From positions 62,001-126,000 of the forward strand of contig DLHJ01000001.1 in NCBI GenBank assembly GCA_002483145.1: 64,000 nt of DNA. Direction: 5' to 3'. How positions within the stretch are numbered: position 1 is the stretch's first letter; each line of letters begins with the position of its first letter. The DNA is from Cellvibrio sp. UBA7671. Lineage in GTDB: Bacteria > Pseudomonadota > Gammaproteobacteria > Pseudomonadales > Cellvibrionaceae. A program made the translations under genes and the position numbers. Below the pieces are notes generated by a model. That model made no database searches. It saw only the letters and a program-made list of their open reading frames with translations, and was not told the DNA's origin. Shown piece by piece: positions 7,832-16,709 of this stretch.

Positions 7832-9073
7832 TTATTTCATCAGTTTTTTAAATTTCGCTGTAATGAGCGTGGCGATAAAGTGAGCGTAATAACGCAGCGA
7901 CAATAAAAAATCATCGCGCGCAAAAACCGCATCGGCCTTAATGGATAGCGCCTCTTTAAGCCAGGTTAGCAGCGAGCTTTGACCGATACCGGCCAGTTCG
8001 CGCGCGGCCCAAAAATCCATAGACAACCATGCCCAGCGCTCGCCATCTTGCCAATCGGTCACTGGGGGTAGCGGTTGCCCAATCGCGTAAAAATACGCCA
8101 TCGCTGGTAAATCGACTCCGGCGGCTATGGCGCAGCCCGTGGTGTTGACCGGCCGGCCATTAATTTCAATTAACTTATAAGTTTCAGTAGCAGGATCAAG
8201 TTTCCATTCAACGCCGGCAACGCCGTAATAGTTAATCGCCGACAACAGGCGCCTAGATTGATCCAATACGATGGGGTTGTGACAGGATTCGGTCATTGTG
8301 CAGTAGCCAAAATCGATCGGACACTGGCGAATTTTTTTGCGGATAAACCAGGAAACAAGTTGATGGTCGGCAGAAAAAAATCCTAAAAAAGTCACCAGCC
8401 TATGATCGCGCCCACCAATAATTTCCTGAATCATAAATTCGGTGCCCGGTAAAAATATAGCGCGCGCAACGTTTAATAATTCCTGTGCGGAATCCACCCT
8501 GATACCTTTTTTTCCACGCGCGCCCGATTTTGCCGACTGTAATTTCCATTCAAAGGACACATTGGGTTTTATCACGTAGGGATAATTGCCAATGGAGTGC
8601 GCCAAGGTTTCTACTTCGGTTAAATCCTGAGGGAAATAGGTTTCTGGAATGGGAATTCCCAGTGACTGTGCGGTTTCATACTGAAAACGTTTGTTATTAA
8701 TTTTGCCGATAGCATAAGTATCTGGTGCGGGAATCAGAAAATATTTTGCTAATTGGCGATAATACTTACCTACATACCAAGCGCACTCATCAACACAGGG
8801 AATTAATACATTATTGCCTGGATAACGCTCCGCCAGAGCATTAAAAAACCCATGCATAAGCTCCACAGGTTCATGGATGTAAGGGCAAAACTCCACACCC
8901 GCAACATAGCGCGAGCCGATAATGCCATCGCGCTTATTAGTTGTAACAAGAATTATTTTTATGCCTCTTCGTCCTAGTGAGCGAACTACTGCTAGGGTTG
9001 AGAGATTTATCTGCAACCCTCCACCCTGTGAATCACCTATGTGGTTAAACACAATAGCCAGAGGCATGCTCAT
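7832..9073 (-). CDS. ATP-grasp carboxylate-amine/thiol ligase
   Basis: This 413-residue protein is the first gene of the operon. It has a pre-ATP-grasp domain (about 1-115), then an ATP-grasp fold with the ATP-binding Lys in YPYVIKP, a glycine-rich loop region (KSGARGKKGIRV) and the metal-binding end motif KLIEINGRPVN. ATP-grasp enzymes activate a carboxylate as acyl phosphate and join it to an amine, thiol or hydroxyl. It lacks the features of carbamoyl-phosphate synthase, biotin carboxylase, PurK or D-Ala ligase. The long upstream gap (over 400 bases) probably holds the promoter. A start two codons in (ATG at 9067) is possible. Likely makes an amide or ester bond in a peptide-like or sugar-decorating compound; substrates unknown. 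Confidence 0.83.
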   Translation of the reverse strand: MSMPLAIVFNHIGDSQGGGLQINLSTLAVVRSLGRRGIKIILVTTNKRDGIIGSRYVAGVEFCPYIHEPVELMHGFFNALAERYPGNNVLIPCVDECAWYVGKYYRQLAKYFLIPAPDTYAIGKINNKRFQYETAQSLGIPIPETYFPQDLTEVETLAHSIGNYPYVIKPNVSFEWKLQSAKSGARGKKGIRVDSAQELLNVARAIFLPGTEFMIQEIIGGRDHRLVTFLGFFSADHQLVSWFIRKKIRQCPIDFGYCTMTESCHNPIVLDQSRRLLSAINYYGVAGVEWKLDPATETYKLIEINGRPVNTTGCAIAAGVDLPAMAYFYAIGQPLPPVTDWQDGERWAWLSMDFWAARELAGIGQSSLLTWLKEALSIKADAVFARDDFLLSLRYYAHFIATLITAKFKKLMK

Positions 9074-9480
9074 GACAATTCCTTTTTACTTAAATGTTTA
9101 CTGTCTTTTTGAAGTTTTTCTGGCTTTTGTTGTCTTGTAACTAAATGAACTAAGCAGAAAAAATTAAATTTCGTCTCTATTTAAAAACTGTAAATTATTT
9201 TTTAACTGGGCAATTTTGTGAACAAGTAGATAATCCAATAGCTTAGTAGGTCGCAAACACTCTGTCGCGTTGAACAACAAATTTAAAGGAAATATTCACC
9301 TGTATGTGGGGAATTTTTGTTGGTACAGAAAAAATGTCATTCTTGGCTGCATAGCGCACATACCTAATTGGAATTTACAGATGATGCGGTTATGCACTTT
9401 ATTTTTGTGTTGCCAGCTTAAAACTCTGCAGGATTCAAGAGAGGACGAGGTAGGAAATTGCGGTTACGCTCTAAAACGAA
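9074..9480. other. AT-rich intergenic region, likely promoter of ATP-grasp operon
   Basis: About 400 bases with no convincing gene; an 82-codon plus-strand frame at 9270-9518 has no ribosome site and runs into the terminator. The half next to the ATP-grasp gene is AT-rich and should contain that operon's promoter. I see no palindrome strong enough to name an operator. Confidence 0.5.
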
Positions 9481-9512
9481 AAAGCCCGGCGAAAGTGCCG
9501 GGCTTTTTTTGC
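9481..9512 (-). terminator. Rho-independent terminator of yceI operon (bidirectional)
   Basis: AAAGCCCGGC (9481-9490), loop GAAAGT, GCCGGGCTTT (9497-9506). T-runs lie on both sides when read in either direction, so it can act on both strands. It sits directly after the yceI stop. Confidence 0.9.
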
Positions 9513-9524
9513 AACTAAGGAGTA

Positions 9525-10118
9525 TTACTTCTTGATACCTTCTACTTCCAATTCCAATTGTACGGTTTGCGATGCTGGGCCCAAATCCATTTTCACGTTG
9601 AAATCTTTCAGGGTGATAGTGGTTTCACCCGAGAAGCCAGCACGGTAGCCGCCCCATGGGTCTTTACCTTCGCCGACTTTTTCTACTTCGATGGTGATAC
9701 TTTTGGTCACGCCGTTGAGAGTCAGATCACCAACGATGTCAAATTCATCTTTATCATCCAACACAATTTTTTTGCTGACGAAAGTGGCTTTCGGGAATTT
9801 TTCTACGTTCAAAAAATCCGCGCTGCGCAAATGCTTGTCGCGTTCAGCGTGATTGGAGTTAACGCTGCCAGTATCGATAGAGACATTCACGGTGCTCGCT
9901 TCGGGTTTCGCAGGGTCGTAAGTGAATTCGCCCGAGAATGTATCAAAACGGCCGGTCAGTACGCTGTAGCCCAAGTGTTTGATTGCAAAATTGATCGAGG
10001 CATGTGCGCCTTTGGTATCGATCACATAGGTATCAGCCAGCGCTGGCAAACTCATTACACCAATACTACTCACAGCTAACGCCAGAAACGATTTTTTTAA
10101 AGCGATTTGTTTAAACAT
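9525..10118 (-). CDS. yceI: YceI family periplasmic isoprenoid-binding-like protein
   Basis: The 197-residue protein has a signal peptide (about 1-28, ending LPALA) and a YceI lipocalin-like beta-barrel. Typical family stretches are YVIDTKGAHASINFAIKHLG, GRFDTFSGEFTYDP, HLRSADFLNVEKFPKATF and DLTLNGVTKSITIEVE. YceI proteins bind long polyprenyl chains such as ubiquinone-8 in the periplasm. It follows a cytochrome b561 gene by 62 bases in the same direction, the pairing known from E. coli yceJ-yceI, which suggests a quinone or membrane redox role. Length is normal (about 190). A strong terminator follows. Confidence 0.93.
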   Translation of the reverse strand: MFKQIALKKSFLALAVSSIGVMSLPALADTYVIDTKGAHASINFAIKHLGYSVLTGRFDTFSGEFTYDPAKPEASTVNVSIDTGSVNSNHAERDKHLRSADFLNVEKFPKATFVSKKIVLDDKDEFDIVGDLTLNGVTKSITIEVEKVGEGKDPWGGYRAGFSGETTITLKDFNVKMDLGPASQTVQLELEVEGIKK

Positions 10119-10180
10119 AAATAAACTCCTTTGGGAATAATCAGTGTGACTAAAAATTAAAACCGTTGTTGAAACATTTA

Positions 10181-10741
10181 TTACTGTAAATCAGATTTTT
10201 TTACCGGTTTCAGCATGCGCACTAAAGTGCGGTCGCGAATAACAAAGTGATGCAACAATGCACCGGCAACATGAAACGCAACCAATAGGACAATACCCCA
10301 CGCCAAATATTCGTGTATCGCACCAGCAAGATCGACGTTTTGTGAACTTAATTCAGTGAATACAGGAAATTTAATGAGATTAAACATACTCGCGGGCTGG
10401 CCCTCAGCGGTGGTAATTAAATAACCGCTGGCTAACACAATAAATACAAATGCGTAGAGGCCGAGCTTGACGAGTTTTGCGGCGAGATTTTGCGCGCGCT
10501 TGGCAGAAAGCTCTTCCGGTGTTGGATTAATAATGCGCCAGACAACGCGCACCAACATCAACAGCAACACTACCAAGCCCAAACTGATATGTAATTCCGG
10601 GCCTTTGTGATACCAGTCATCGTAATAGCTTAAATCCACCATATAGATACCGAGGCCGAATAAAAAAAGTATCAACACAGCGCTGACCCAATGGATCGCA
10701 ATAGAAAGCAAACCGTAACCGTTGCGGGAATCCTTTAACAT
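10181..10741 (-). CDS. Cytochrome b561 (CybB/YceJ family)
   Basis: This inner-membrane dihaem cytochrome of 186 residues has four transmembrane helices. It starts with GYGLLSIAIHWVSAVLILFLF, where the His is a haem ligand of helix 1, and continues with ELHISLGLVVLLLMLVRVVWR in helix 2 and HEYLAWGIVLLVAFHVAGALLHHFV in helix 4. The family oxidises quinol or accepts electrons from it and in some members disposes of superoxide. It lies upstream of yceI in one unit. A 15-base palindrome (10838-10852) is found about 100 bases upstream and might be an operator, but this is weak. Confidence 0.92.
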   Translation of the reverse strand: MLKDSRNGYGLLSIAIHWVSAVLILFLFGLGIYMVDLSYYDDWYHKGPELHISLGLVVLLLMLVRVVWRIINPTPEELSAKRAQNLAAKLVKLGLYAFVFIVLASGYLITTAEGQPASMFNLIKFPVFTELSSQNVDLAGAIHEYLAWGIVLLVAFHVAGALLHHFVIRDRTLVRMLKPVKKSDLQ

Positions 10742-11024
10742 GCCTTGCCTCTGGTTCTTATTGATCGAAATGCATCAAACAATGTAGCGAAAATAATGTG
10801 AACAGAAGATAACAGTAATGCGTATAAATTACAGTACCGCTAGAGTCTAGCGCGCTGCTGACGAAATTATAGATGCGTTCAAGTAAAGAAAGGTTTAACT
10901 GGATAAGTTATTGTTTTTCAGTGGCTTATAAAATCATTTTGCGCTGGTGCGCAAGGAGGGACAGAAAACCAATCGAATTTTTCGTTGCTTATGATCAGTA
11001 TTTCAGTCATTTCACGCCCGCTTT
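10742..11024. other. Intergenic region between yciA-like gene and cytochrome b561
   Basis: About 280 bases without a credible gene. The only clear element is CGCTAGA-G-TCTAGCG at 10838-10852, a perfect palindrome that may be an operator for the cytochrome b561/yceI unit. An AT-rich promoter may lie at 10800-10835. Confidence 0.4.
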
Positions 11025-11429
11025 TTACGCAGGGTTTGGTGCATTTTTCAACACTGGCCGCTTGCGCCCCTGCTCATCGATAGCGACATAGACATATTCA
11101 CCCTGGGTGACCTGGCTGATTTGATGGGTGAGAAAATCTTTAATCCAGACTTCCACTTTCACACGGATTGACGTGTTGCCAATACGCAGGGTGCTGGTGT
11201 AGCAACTGATAATGGCACCTACCGGCACCGGCCGCATAAACACCATACCGCTGACCGCCACTGTAGTCACCCTGCCTTGCGAGACTTCATTGGCATGAAT
11301 CGCCCCCGCGATATCCATCTGCGCCATCACCCAACCACCAAAAATATCGCCGAAGGGATTGGTATCGGCGGGCATAGTGATGGTTTGCAAGGCGATAGTG
11401 CCAGTGGGGGTCACATTAAATGTTTGCAT
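11025..11429 (-). CDS. Acyl-CoA thioesterase, YciA-like hotdog fold
   Basis: This 134-residue cytoplasmic enzyme hydrolyses short to medium acyl-CoA thioesters. It shows the YciA/BFIT signature: TITMPADTNPFGDIFGGWVM with the conserved Asp, then MDIAGAIHANEVSQGRVTTVAV and FMRPVPVGAIISCYT. Length agrees with E. coli YciA (132). It is a single gene. No regulatory motif is visible. Confidence in the family is high; the physiological substrate is not known. Confidence 0.92.
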   Translation of the reverse strand: MQTFNVTPTGTIALQTITMPADTNPFGDIFGGWVMAQMDIAGAIHANEVSQGRVTTVAVSGMVFMRPVPVGAIISCYTSTLRIGNTSIRVKVEVWIKDFLTHQISQVTQGEYVYVAIDEQGRKRPVLKNAPNPA

Positions 11430-11602
11430 GATGGGTTGATCTCGGAGTGGCAGAACGAGAGTATAGCCCTGATTCGCACGGGATTTATATCTGTGCGTGG
11501 GCTGGACTTAAATGGCCAGCGTGCTGCTCTTGACTGACCGGTGAAACTAGGAAAGGTGTTACCAGGCTGCTGACTATATTGACCAGCTTTTCTAACACGC
11601 AT

Positions 11603-11630
11603 AAAAAAAGCCTGGAATAAATCCAGGCTT
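11603..11630 (-). terminator. Rho-independent terminator of rhs/small-gene unit
   Basis: On the minus strand the stem AAGCCTGGA / TCCAGGCTT (11608-11616 with 11622-11630, loop of 5) is followed by seven T residues. It lies about 55 bases after the stop of the small gene at 11684. Confidence 0.88.
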
Positions 11631-11683
11631 GGCAGACAAGTAACGGTATTTATAACCTTATGACATTAATTCACAACTAAATT

Positions 11684-11914
11684 TTAAGTTTTTCCTCTTT
11701 TAATAAGTAATACATCTTCTTCAATATTTTCGTAATGAATTACTCCATATTTTTCAAATTCGATAAGCACACCTCGATTTAAATAACTCCAATCTATTTT
11801 CGAGTAATCCTTCGAATACTGTTCATCATCAATCGAACAAACAACAACTCCCCTAGAGTTTTTAAGTTCGACAATGTCACCTATTTTTAACTCTTGACCA
11901 TCTGAGTAATTCAT
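11684..11914 (-). CDS. Small protein behind Rhs; candidate immunity protein
   Basis: This 76-residue acidic cytoplasmic protein (MNYSDGQELKIGDIVEL at the start) begins 11 bases after the Rhs stop codon and shares its terminator. It has no signal peptide or membrane helix and looks like a small beta-rich fold (KIGDIVELKNSRGVVVCSI, GVLIEFEKYGVIHY). A frame opening further upstream would overlap the Rhs end; the ATG at 11914 is the natural start. The gene is visibly more AT-rich than the rhs core. Position, size and composition are those of immunity genes that follow polymorphic toxins, and I recall similar small proteins next to rhs genes. The immunity role is inferred and untested; it could also be an unrelated small gene carried with the tip. 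Confidence 0.6.
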   Translation of the reverse strand: MNYSDGQELKIGDIVELKNSRGVVVCSIDDEQYSKDYSKIDWSYLNRGVLIEFEKYGVIHYENIEEDVLLIKRGKT

Positions 11915-11925
11915 TTTTAGAAATC

Positions 11926-14900
11926 CTACATGGGAGAGGCACCATCTGGTGGTGGTAATTCCGTGGTACCTATCGGTTGCCAGAAGCATTGGCAATTATT
12001 TGGATTTTGATTCATTTTATATAGATGTACATGCGATCCAGTATGTGGATAATGCGGTTCACTTGGCGGAACCATGTCCACTCTATAGCGAATGGTACCT
12101 ACAGGTGGATTACAAGGAGGGCATGTTTTTTTATCATCTAAACAACGCTCAATAATATCTTGAGCCGCTTGGCATGAAGGATGACTAGGATTGAAACTAC
12201 AATATACAGCTCCAAGACCGACTCCGACAGGTATCAGAATACCTAGTCCACCCACCATTCCGCCAGCAGCTTGAGCAGCTTCTCCTGTTGGATCTACATA
12301 TTTAATGGGGTTGCCGTTCACATAAGCATAAGTATTAATTCCACCACTTAACCCAATCGGATCAGATTCAATATACCGCCCAACACTCGGATCATAATCC
12401 CGAAAGTAGTTGTAATACAGCCCTGTCTCGGTATCCAGATATTGCCCTGGGAAGCGGCTGAATAATTCGATGGTGTTGGTTTGATTTGCGGCGAGTTTGC
12501 CGAAGGGTTCGTAGTCACCCATCCATACAACTTGCTGGTTTGCATCAGTTACTACTTGTGGAGTATTTAAATGGTCGCTGTGGATGTAATACACAACGCC
12601 ATTATTGACCAATGCAATTTGTTGATCGCCCCAGTAAATATATTCACGCAGCGTTGCGCCTGTGCCATCAGTCACGGAAATTAAATGACCCGCTTCGTCG
12701 TAGTGATAGATTTCTTTTGTGCCATTTGCCAGTGTTTTTACCGTGCGTTGCCCCAAAGGGTTGTAGCTGTAACTTGCAGCTAAAGCATTGTTCACACTCA
12801 CATCGGCAAGGCGATTGGCATTATTGAAATTAAATGTTTGTGTAGTGTTATCAGCGGCTGTCCGGTTGATTGGATTTCCAGCGGAATCATAAGTAAAGTC
12901 ACGGTTGCCGCTGGAGCGTTCAATCTTGTTCAGACGGTTGCTGTTGGTGGGGTAGATATAGGTATCAGTCACACCATTGCGGGTTTCGGTTAAGCGATTG
13001 CCAACCGAATCGTAAGTATAACCAAGGTTGCCATAACCACCTGAGGAGCTAATTAGCCGATTAAGTTGGTCGTAACCAATCGTCTGATTCTTTGCGCTAT
13101 TTAATCCATCATTAATGCTGGTGATGTTATTGACTGGATCATATCCATAAGTGCGATTCAACAAACCGCCTACCTGTATATCTGTGAGGCGATAATTTTG
13201 ATCGTAGAGCTGACTGTGATTTAAACCGTTGCCATAGGTATAGGTATTGGCCGGACCAAAGGGCAGATAATTGGCATTCTCTATAATAATTTGTTCATTA
13301 GCGGTTGCATTGACTTGTGTAGTAATGCTGGTGATGCGCGCCAAATCATCCAGATGGTAATTGATTACCCTGCCTGAGGGGTAGATAACGCTGGTCAGGT
13401 TGCCTGCATCATCATAATGGTATTCCGTTGATGAGAAAGTATTGCTGACTTGGGTATATTTTTTAAAGATTAACCCTTGGGCGTTATAAACATAATCAAG
13501 ATGGATATCGTCTCTAACAATGCCAGTGAGCCTTCCAATGCCGTAATTGTCATTCGCCGTATTGTCATAGACATAAGTGATATTTTCGCTTGGCATTGCA
13601 GCATATTCGACAGAGGTCAGACGGTTTAGATCATCGTATCCGTAATCAACCGTTATACCGCGAGCATCGATACTTTGTGTGCGATTACCAAGAGCGTCAT
13701 AACTGTGTGTGGTTGTGCCTGTGTCAGGGCTGATTTGCCCGATGAGATCACCGAAAGCGTTGTAGCTATAGATGGTCGAATTGCCTTTTGGATCTTTAAC
13801 GCTGGTTAAATTCCCTTGCGCATCGTAACCGTGTTCGGTTTTTCCATTGAGCGGATTGGTAATAATTTTAAGGCGATTTAATGCATCAAAACTAAACGCA
13901 GTTGAGTAGGTGTTAGCATCTACCTCGCCAGTAAGATTGCCACGCGCATCATATAAATACGTGCTTCCCTGGTTGCTGGTGTTCAAGGTATTTTTCAGGC
14001 GCGATAATGCGTCATACACATTTTCTTTTACGTAGGTTATATCGCCAGTAGCGTTTTTTATGCGTTCGAAACGCACATTGCTTTCTACATCATACTCATA
14101 CGTCATTTTATCGCCGAGTGAACTTTCAATTTCAGTCAGGCGTTTAGCTAAATCGTAGTGATAGGTAATCGCTACGCCATTGGGTAAGACGCTGCCCGTT
14201 CGATTTCCATTCAAATCATAGCTATAGGTTGTTACTTTGTTATCAATCGACTGGGTGAGGATGCGGCCACGCGCGTCGTAGGTGAATTCGGTTTTTATAC
14301 CGTTTGCATCGGTCATTTCCAAGAGTCGCCCATTGCGGTCATAGCGAGTAAATTCAGTTACATGACCCAATGCGTTGGTGATTTTCTTTAAATCGCCCAG
14401 CGTCCAATCGATGTCGGTGGCCGCATAATATTCTCGCGTTTCGTCGGGTGAATCTGCTGCGGTGCGTGAATAAGTGAGTTGTTGGCCACGGTCATTGTAG
14501 GTATAAAACTCGTGACGTGCAGCCAGGGTGTTGTCGAGCGTCGCGCTGATACCAGCGGCGCCATTCGCATCGGTTGTTGCTTGCTGTACTTTGTGGCAGA
14601 GCAATGGCAAGGATAAAGAGCTGCAGTTAGCGACCGCATTATTGTTAAAGGGATCTTCATCACCATTATAGATAAACGTGGTAATTACTTTAGGCTCGGA
14701 TTTTTTTACCGGCTTGCGATGTTGGCTGTGCCATTGCGTAGTAATTTTGCGAATGCCGACTGGCAATGCGGTATTGGCGGGAAGATAGTCAGTACCATTC
14801 CCACTTGGAATCCCCTCCACACGCACTGTTTCCAGTGCACGTGCAGAATCATAAGCAAACTGGGTTTTGTGGCCGTTGAAATTGGTTTCCGATTTTTTCA

Positions 14901-16458
14901 AACCATCAGCGTAATAGGTTGCTGATTGCGTTGCAGCGGCACAACCACTACCGGCGGGTTGATTGGTGCTTGTAACCAGCTTTGTGCCATTGCTCAGCAC
15001 GGTATTGAAATAGTAAGTACGCGTTGAGTTCAATCCGTCGGTGACTTGGGTATGATTTGAATTGTGTGTCATGGTGCGTTTGAAAGAACCTAGCGCACCT
15101 TGGGTGGAGACAGCCTTTCCATTGATATATTTGTAACTGCCTACTACATTCCCGTAGGAGTCAATTTTCCCAGTGAGCATTCTATAGCTATTGTTTCCAG
15201 AAATATTCTGAATATCGTTGTAGCTATAACTAATGCTCTCGCCATTAGGCCAAGTAATTTTGCTCAGTAGTTGAAAAAAGGAATGCTGGCCATTTGCGAT
15301 GAAGGGCAGTGTCGCATACTCGTAAGTGATCTGATGCCCATCGGGCAGTGTCACTGCCGCTAGCCGGAACTCATCATCATAGTGATAGTGTAAACTCCTG
15401 CCAAAAGAATCTGTTTGTGATAATAATTGCTGACCAGAGTATGAATATGAGAGCCAACGGCCATCTGTGTATTCAGTGCGCAACAGATTACCCGATGAAG
15501 AAAAATAGGATTTGTTACCGGCCACATCGGAAAAAATCCATCCCTCAGCGTTAGGGTTTGTATTAGACGCTAGTGCAATACTTGTCTTTTTACCCATTAG
15601 TCCATCAGCTTTTAAAACGCCATTTGTGGAGGTTATGCGATAGCGATGGCGGCCATCTGAGAGATACATAATTTCCGGCGATGAAGAAATAATCGAAACC
15701 GGGTCTACATGGGTGTACTCAACCAAACTCATAGGAGACTCGGGTTCCAAGCTATAGCGTTTACGCTTGCTAATAACCACGTAGTCAGAGAAGTCATTTT
15801 TAAATATCAGTTTATATCCGGGGCGGAAGTTCCAGCCCCTGTGCTGGCTCATATAAAAACGTTGAATTTTTAAAAGGCCATCAGGTGTTGAAAAGTCCGT
15901 TTCCTCCTCAAATTTATCACCTGTACCTATGTTGATAGGGTTACCATCAGCAGGGCAGGATTCTGGCTCTATTGTCAGGCATTCAAAAGTTTGATTTGGA
16001 GCTTGCCCAGTTGTCCTACCGCTCAAAGTATCCGGACAACTTAATCTTAAGCTAGCGCCAAGATCGCCAGCACTGGTCTGATGTATTGTTTCGGGCGATG
16101 CAGAAGTAATCTTGCTCGCAGATTCAGCTATTCGAGGTAAAAAATAATTAACAGGAATCCCGTTTATGGTATTCGGGTTCACAGGTGAGGGCGATGAGCC
16201 TGTGATAATCATTTTCGTACAACTATAACCACCTGTAAGGGTACTAGGTGTAGCTCTACATTTTGCATAGCGTGCTTCATTCGCATTATTGATATTGCTG
16301 ATCATCTCACCGAGAGAAGAAAATATTTGTTGTTCCCCTCCTGTCAATACATAGCTTGCACTGGGATTGGTAACAACTTCATCGGCAAGTGTAGAGATCG
16401 GTGCTATTAAAAAAATCACACAACTTAAACACTTCAAAAACATTTTTATAACCTTCAT
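11926..16458 (-). CDS. Rhs/YD-repeat protein with signal peptide and variable C-terminal tip
   Basis: The 1510-residue protein carries a signal peptide (about 1-25, FLKCLSCVIFLIAPISTLA), a DUF6531-like N-terminal stretch (SCPADGNPINIGTGDKFEEETDF), many YD repeats forming the Rhs cage (such as YDALGNRT, YDDLNRLTSVEY) and the core-end RHS signature (YYNYFRDYDPSVGRYIESDP ... YVDPTG). The tip after the DPTG point is about 120 residues, Cys- and His-rich (CPPCNPP, HYPHTGSHVHLY, CQCFW). There is no PAAR domain, so export is probably by Sec, unlike T6SS Rhs. Of two near starts, the ATG at 16458 has GGAG at proper spacing. The tip is probably a toxin or surface-binding domain; its activity is unknown. 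Confidence 0.9.
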   Translation of the reverse strand: MKVIKMFLKCLSCVIFLIAPISTLADEVVTNPSASYVLTGGEQQIFSSLGEMISNINNANEARYAKCRATPSTLTGGYSCTKMIITGSSPSPVNPNTINGIPVNYFLPRIAESASKITSASPETIHQTSAGDLGASLRLSCPDTLSGRTTGQAPNQTFECLTIEPESCPADGNPINIGTGDKFEEETDFSTPDGLLKIQRFYMSQHRGWNFRPGYKLIFKNDFSDYVVISKRKRYSLEPESPMSLVEYTHVDPVSIISSSPEIMYLSDGRHRYRITSTNGVLKADGLMGKKTSIALASNTNPNAEGWIFSDVAGNKSYFSSSGNLLRTEYTDGRWLSYSYSGQQLLSQTDSFGRSLHYHYDDEFRLAAVTLPDGHQITYEYATLPFIANGQHSFFQLLSKITWPNGESISYSYNDIQNISGNNSYRMLTGKIDSYGNVVGSYKYINGKAVSTQGALGSFKRTMTHNSNHTQVTDGLNSTRTYYFNTVLSNGTKLVTSTNQPAGSGCAAATQSATYYADGLKKSETNFNGHKTQFAYDSARALETVRVEGIPSGNGTDYLPANTALPVGIRKITTQWHSQHRKPVKKSEPKVITTFIYNGDEDPFNNNAVANCSSLSLPLLCHKVQQATTDANGAAGISATLDNTLAARHEFYTYNDRGQQLTYSRTAADSPDETREYYAATDIDWTLGDLKKITNALGHVTEFTRYDRNGRLLEMTDANGIKTEFTYDARGRILTQSIDNKVTTYSYDLNGNRTGSVLPNGVAITYHYDLAKRLTEIESSLGDKMTYEYDVESNVRFERIKNATGDITYVKENVYDALSRLKNTLNTSNQGSTYLYDARGNLTGEVDANTYSTAFSFDALNRLKIITNPLNGKTEHGYDAQGNLTSVKDPKGNSTIYSYNAFGDLIGQISPDTGTTTHSYDALGNRTQSIDARGITVDYGYDDLNRLTSVEYAAMPSENITYVYDNTANDNYGIGRLTGIVRDDIHLDYVYNAQGLIFKKYTQVSNTFSSTEYHYDDAGNLTSVIYPSGRVINYHLDDLARITSITTQVNATANEQIIIENANYLPFGPANTYTYGNGLNHSQLYDQNYRLTDIQVGGLLNRTYGYDPVNNITSINDGLNSAKNQTIGYDQLNRLISSSGGYGNLGYTYDSVGNRLTETRNGVTDTYIYPTNSNRLNKIERSSGNRDFTYDSAGNPINRTAADNTTQTFNFNNANRLADVSVNNALAASYSYNPLGQRTVKTLANGTKEIYHYDEAGHLISVTDGTGATLREYIYWGDQQIALVNNGVVYYIHSDHLNTPQVVTDANQQVVWMGDYEPFGKLAANQTNTIELFSRFPGQYLDTETGLYYNYFRDYDPSVGRYIESDPIGLSGGINTYAYVNGNPIKYVDPTGEAAQAAGGMVGGLGILIPVGVGLGAVYCSFNPSHPSCQAAQDIIERCLDDKKTCPPCNPPVGTIRYRVDMVPPSEPHYPHTGSHVHLYKMNQNPNNCQCFWQPIGTTELPPPDGASPM

Positions 16459-16643
16459 AAACCTCTCCATTTTTTGAAAGAGCCTATGCTAGCAAATTAT
16501 CTTTACGAGATTATGTTTTGTGGTTCTGCTTTATGTTTGGTAACTCGAATAGGTGATAAAGAATGCTCACAACAATATTGATTGGCATTTAAATTGCCTA
16601 CGGGAGTAAAGATCTTGGGAGAGGGATGAGGGTTTTAAAATAA

Positions 16644-16674
16644 AAAACGACTGCACCATCGGCACAGTCGTTTT
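16644..16674 (-). terminator. Terminator downstream of large lipoprotein (bidirectional)
   Basis: AAAACGACTG (16644-16653) pairs with CAGTCGTTTT (16665-16674) across an 11-base loop, with A/T runs on the outside. It lies about 35 bases after the lipoprotein stop. Confidence 0.75.
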
Positions 16675-16709
16675 AGAGTTACTTAACTATATTGACTCTA
16701 TGACTGAAA

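Noticed and set aside
9270-9518. 82-codon plus-strand frame in the yceI upstream gap
   Set aside because: No ribosome site, runs into a strong terminator, and the sequence has no recognisable domain.
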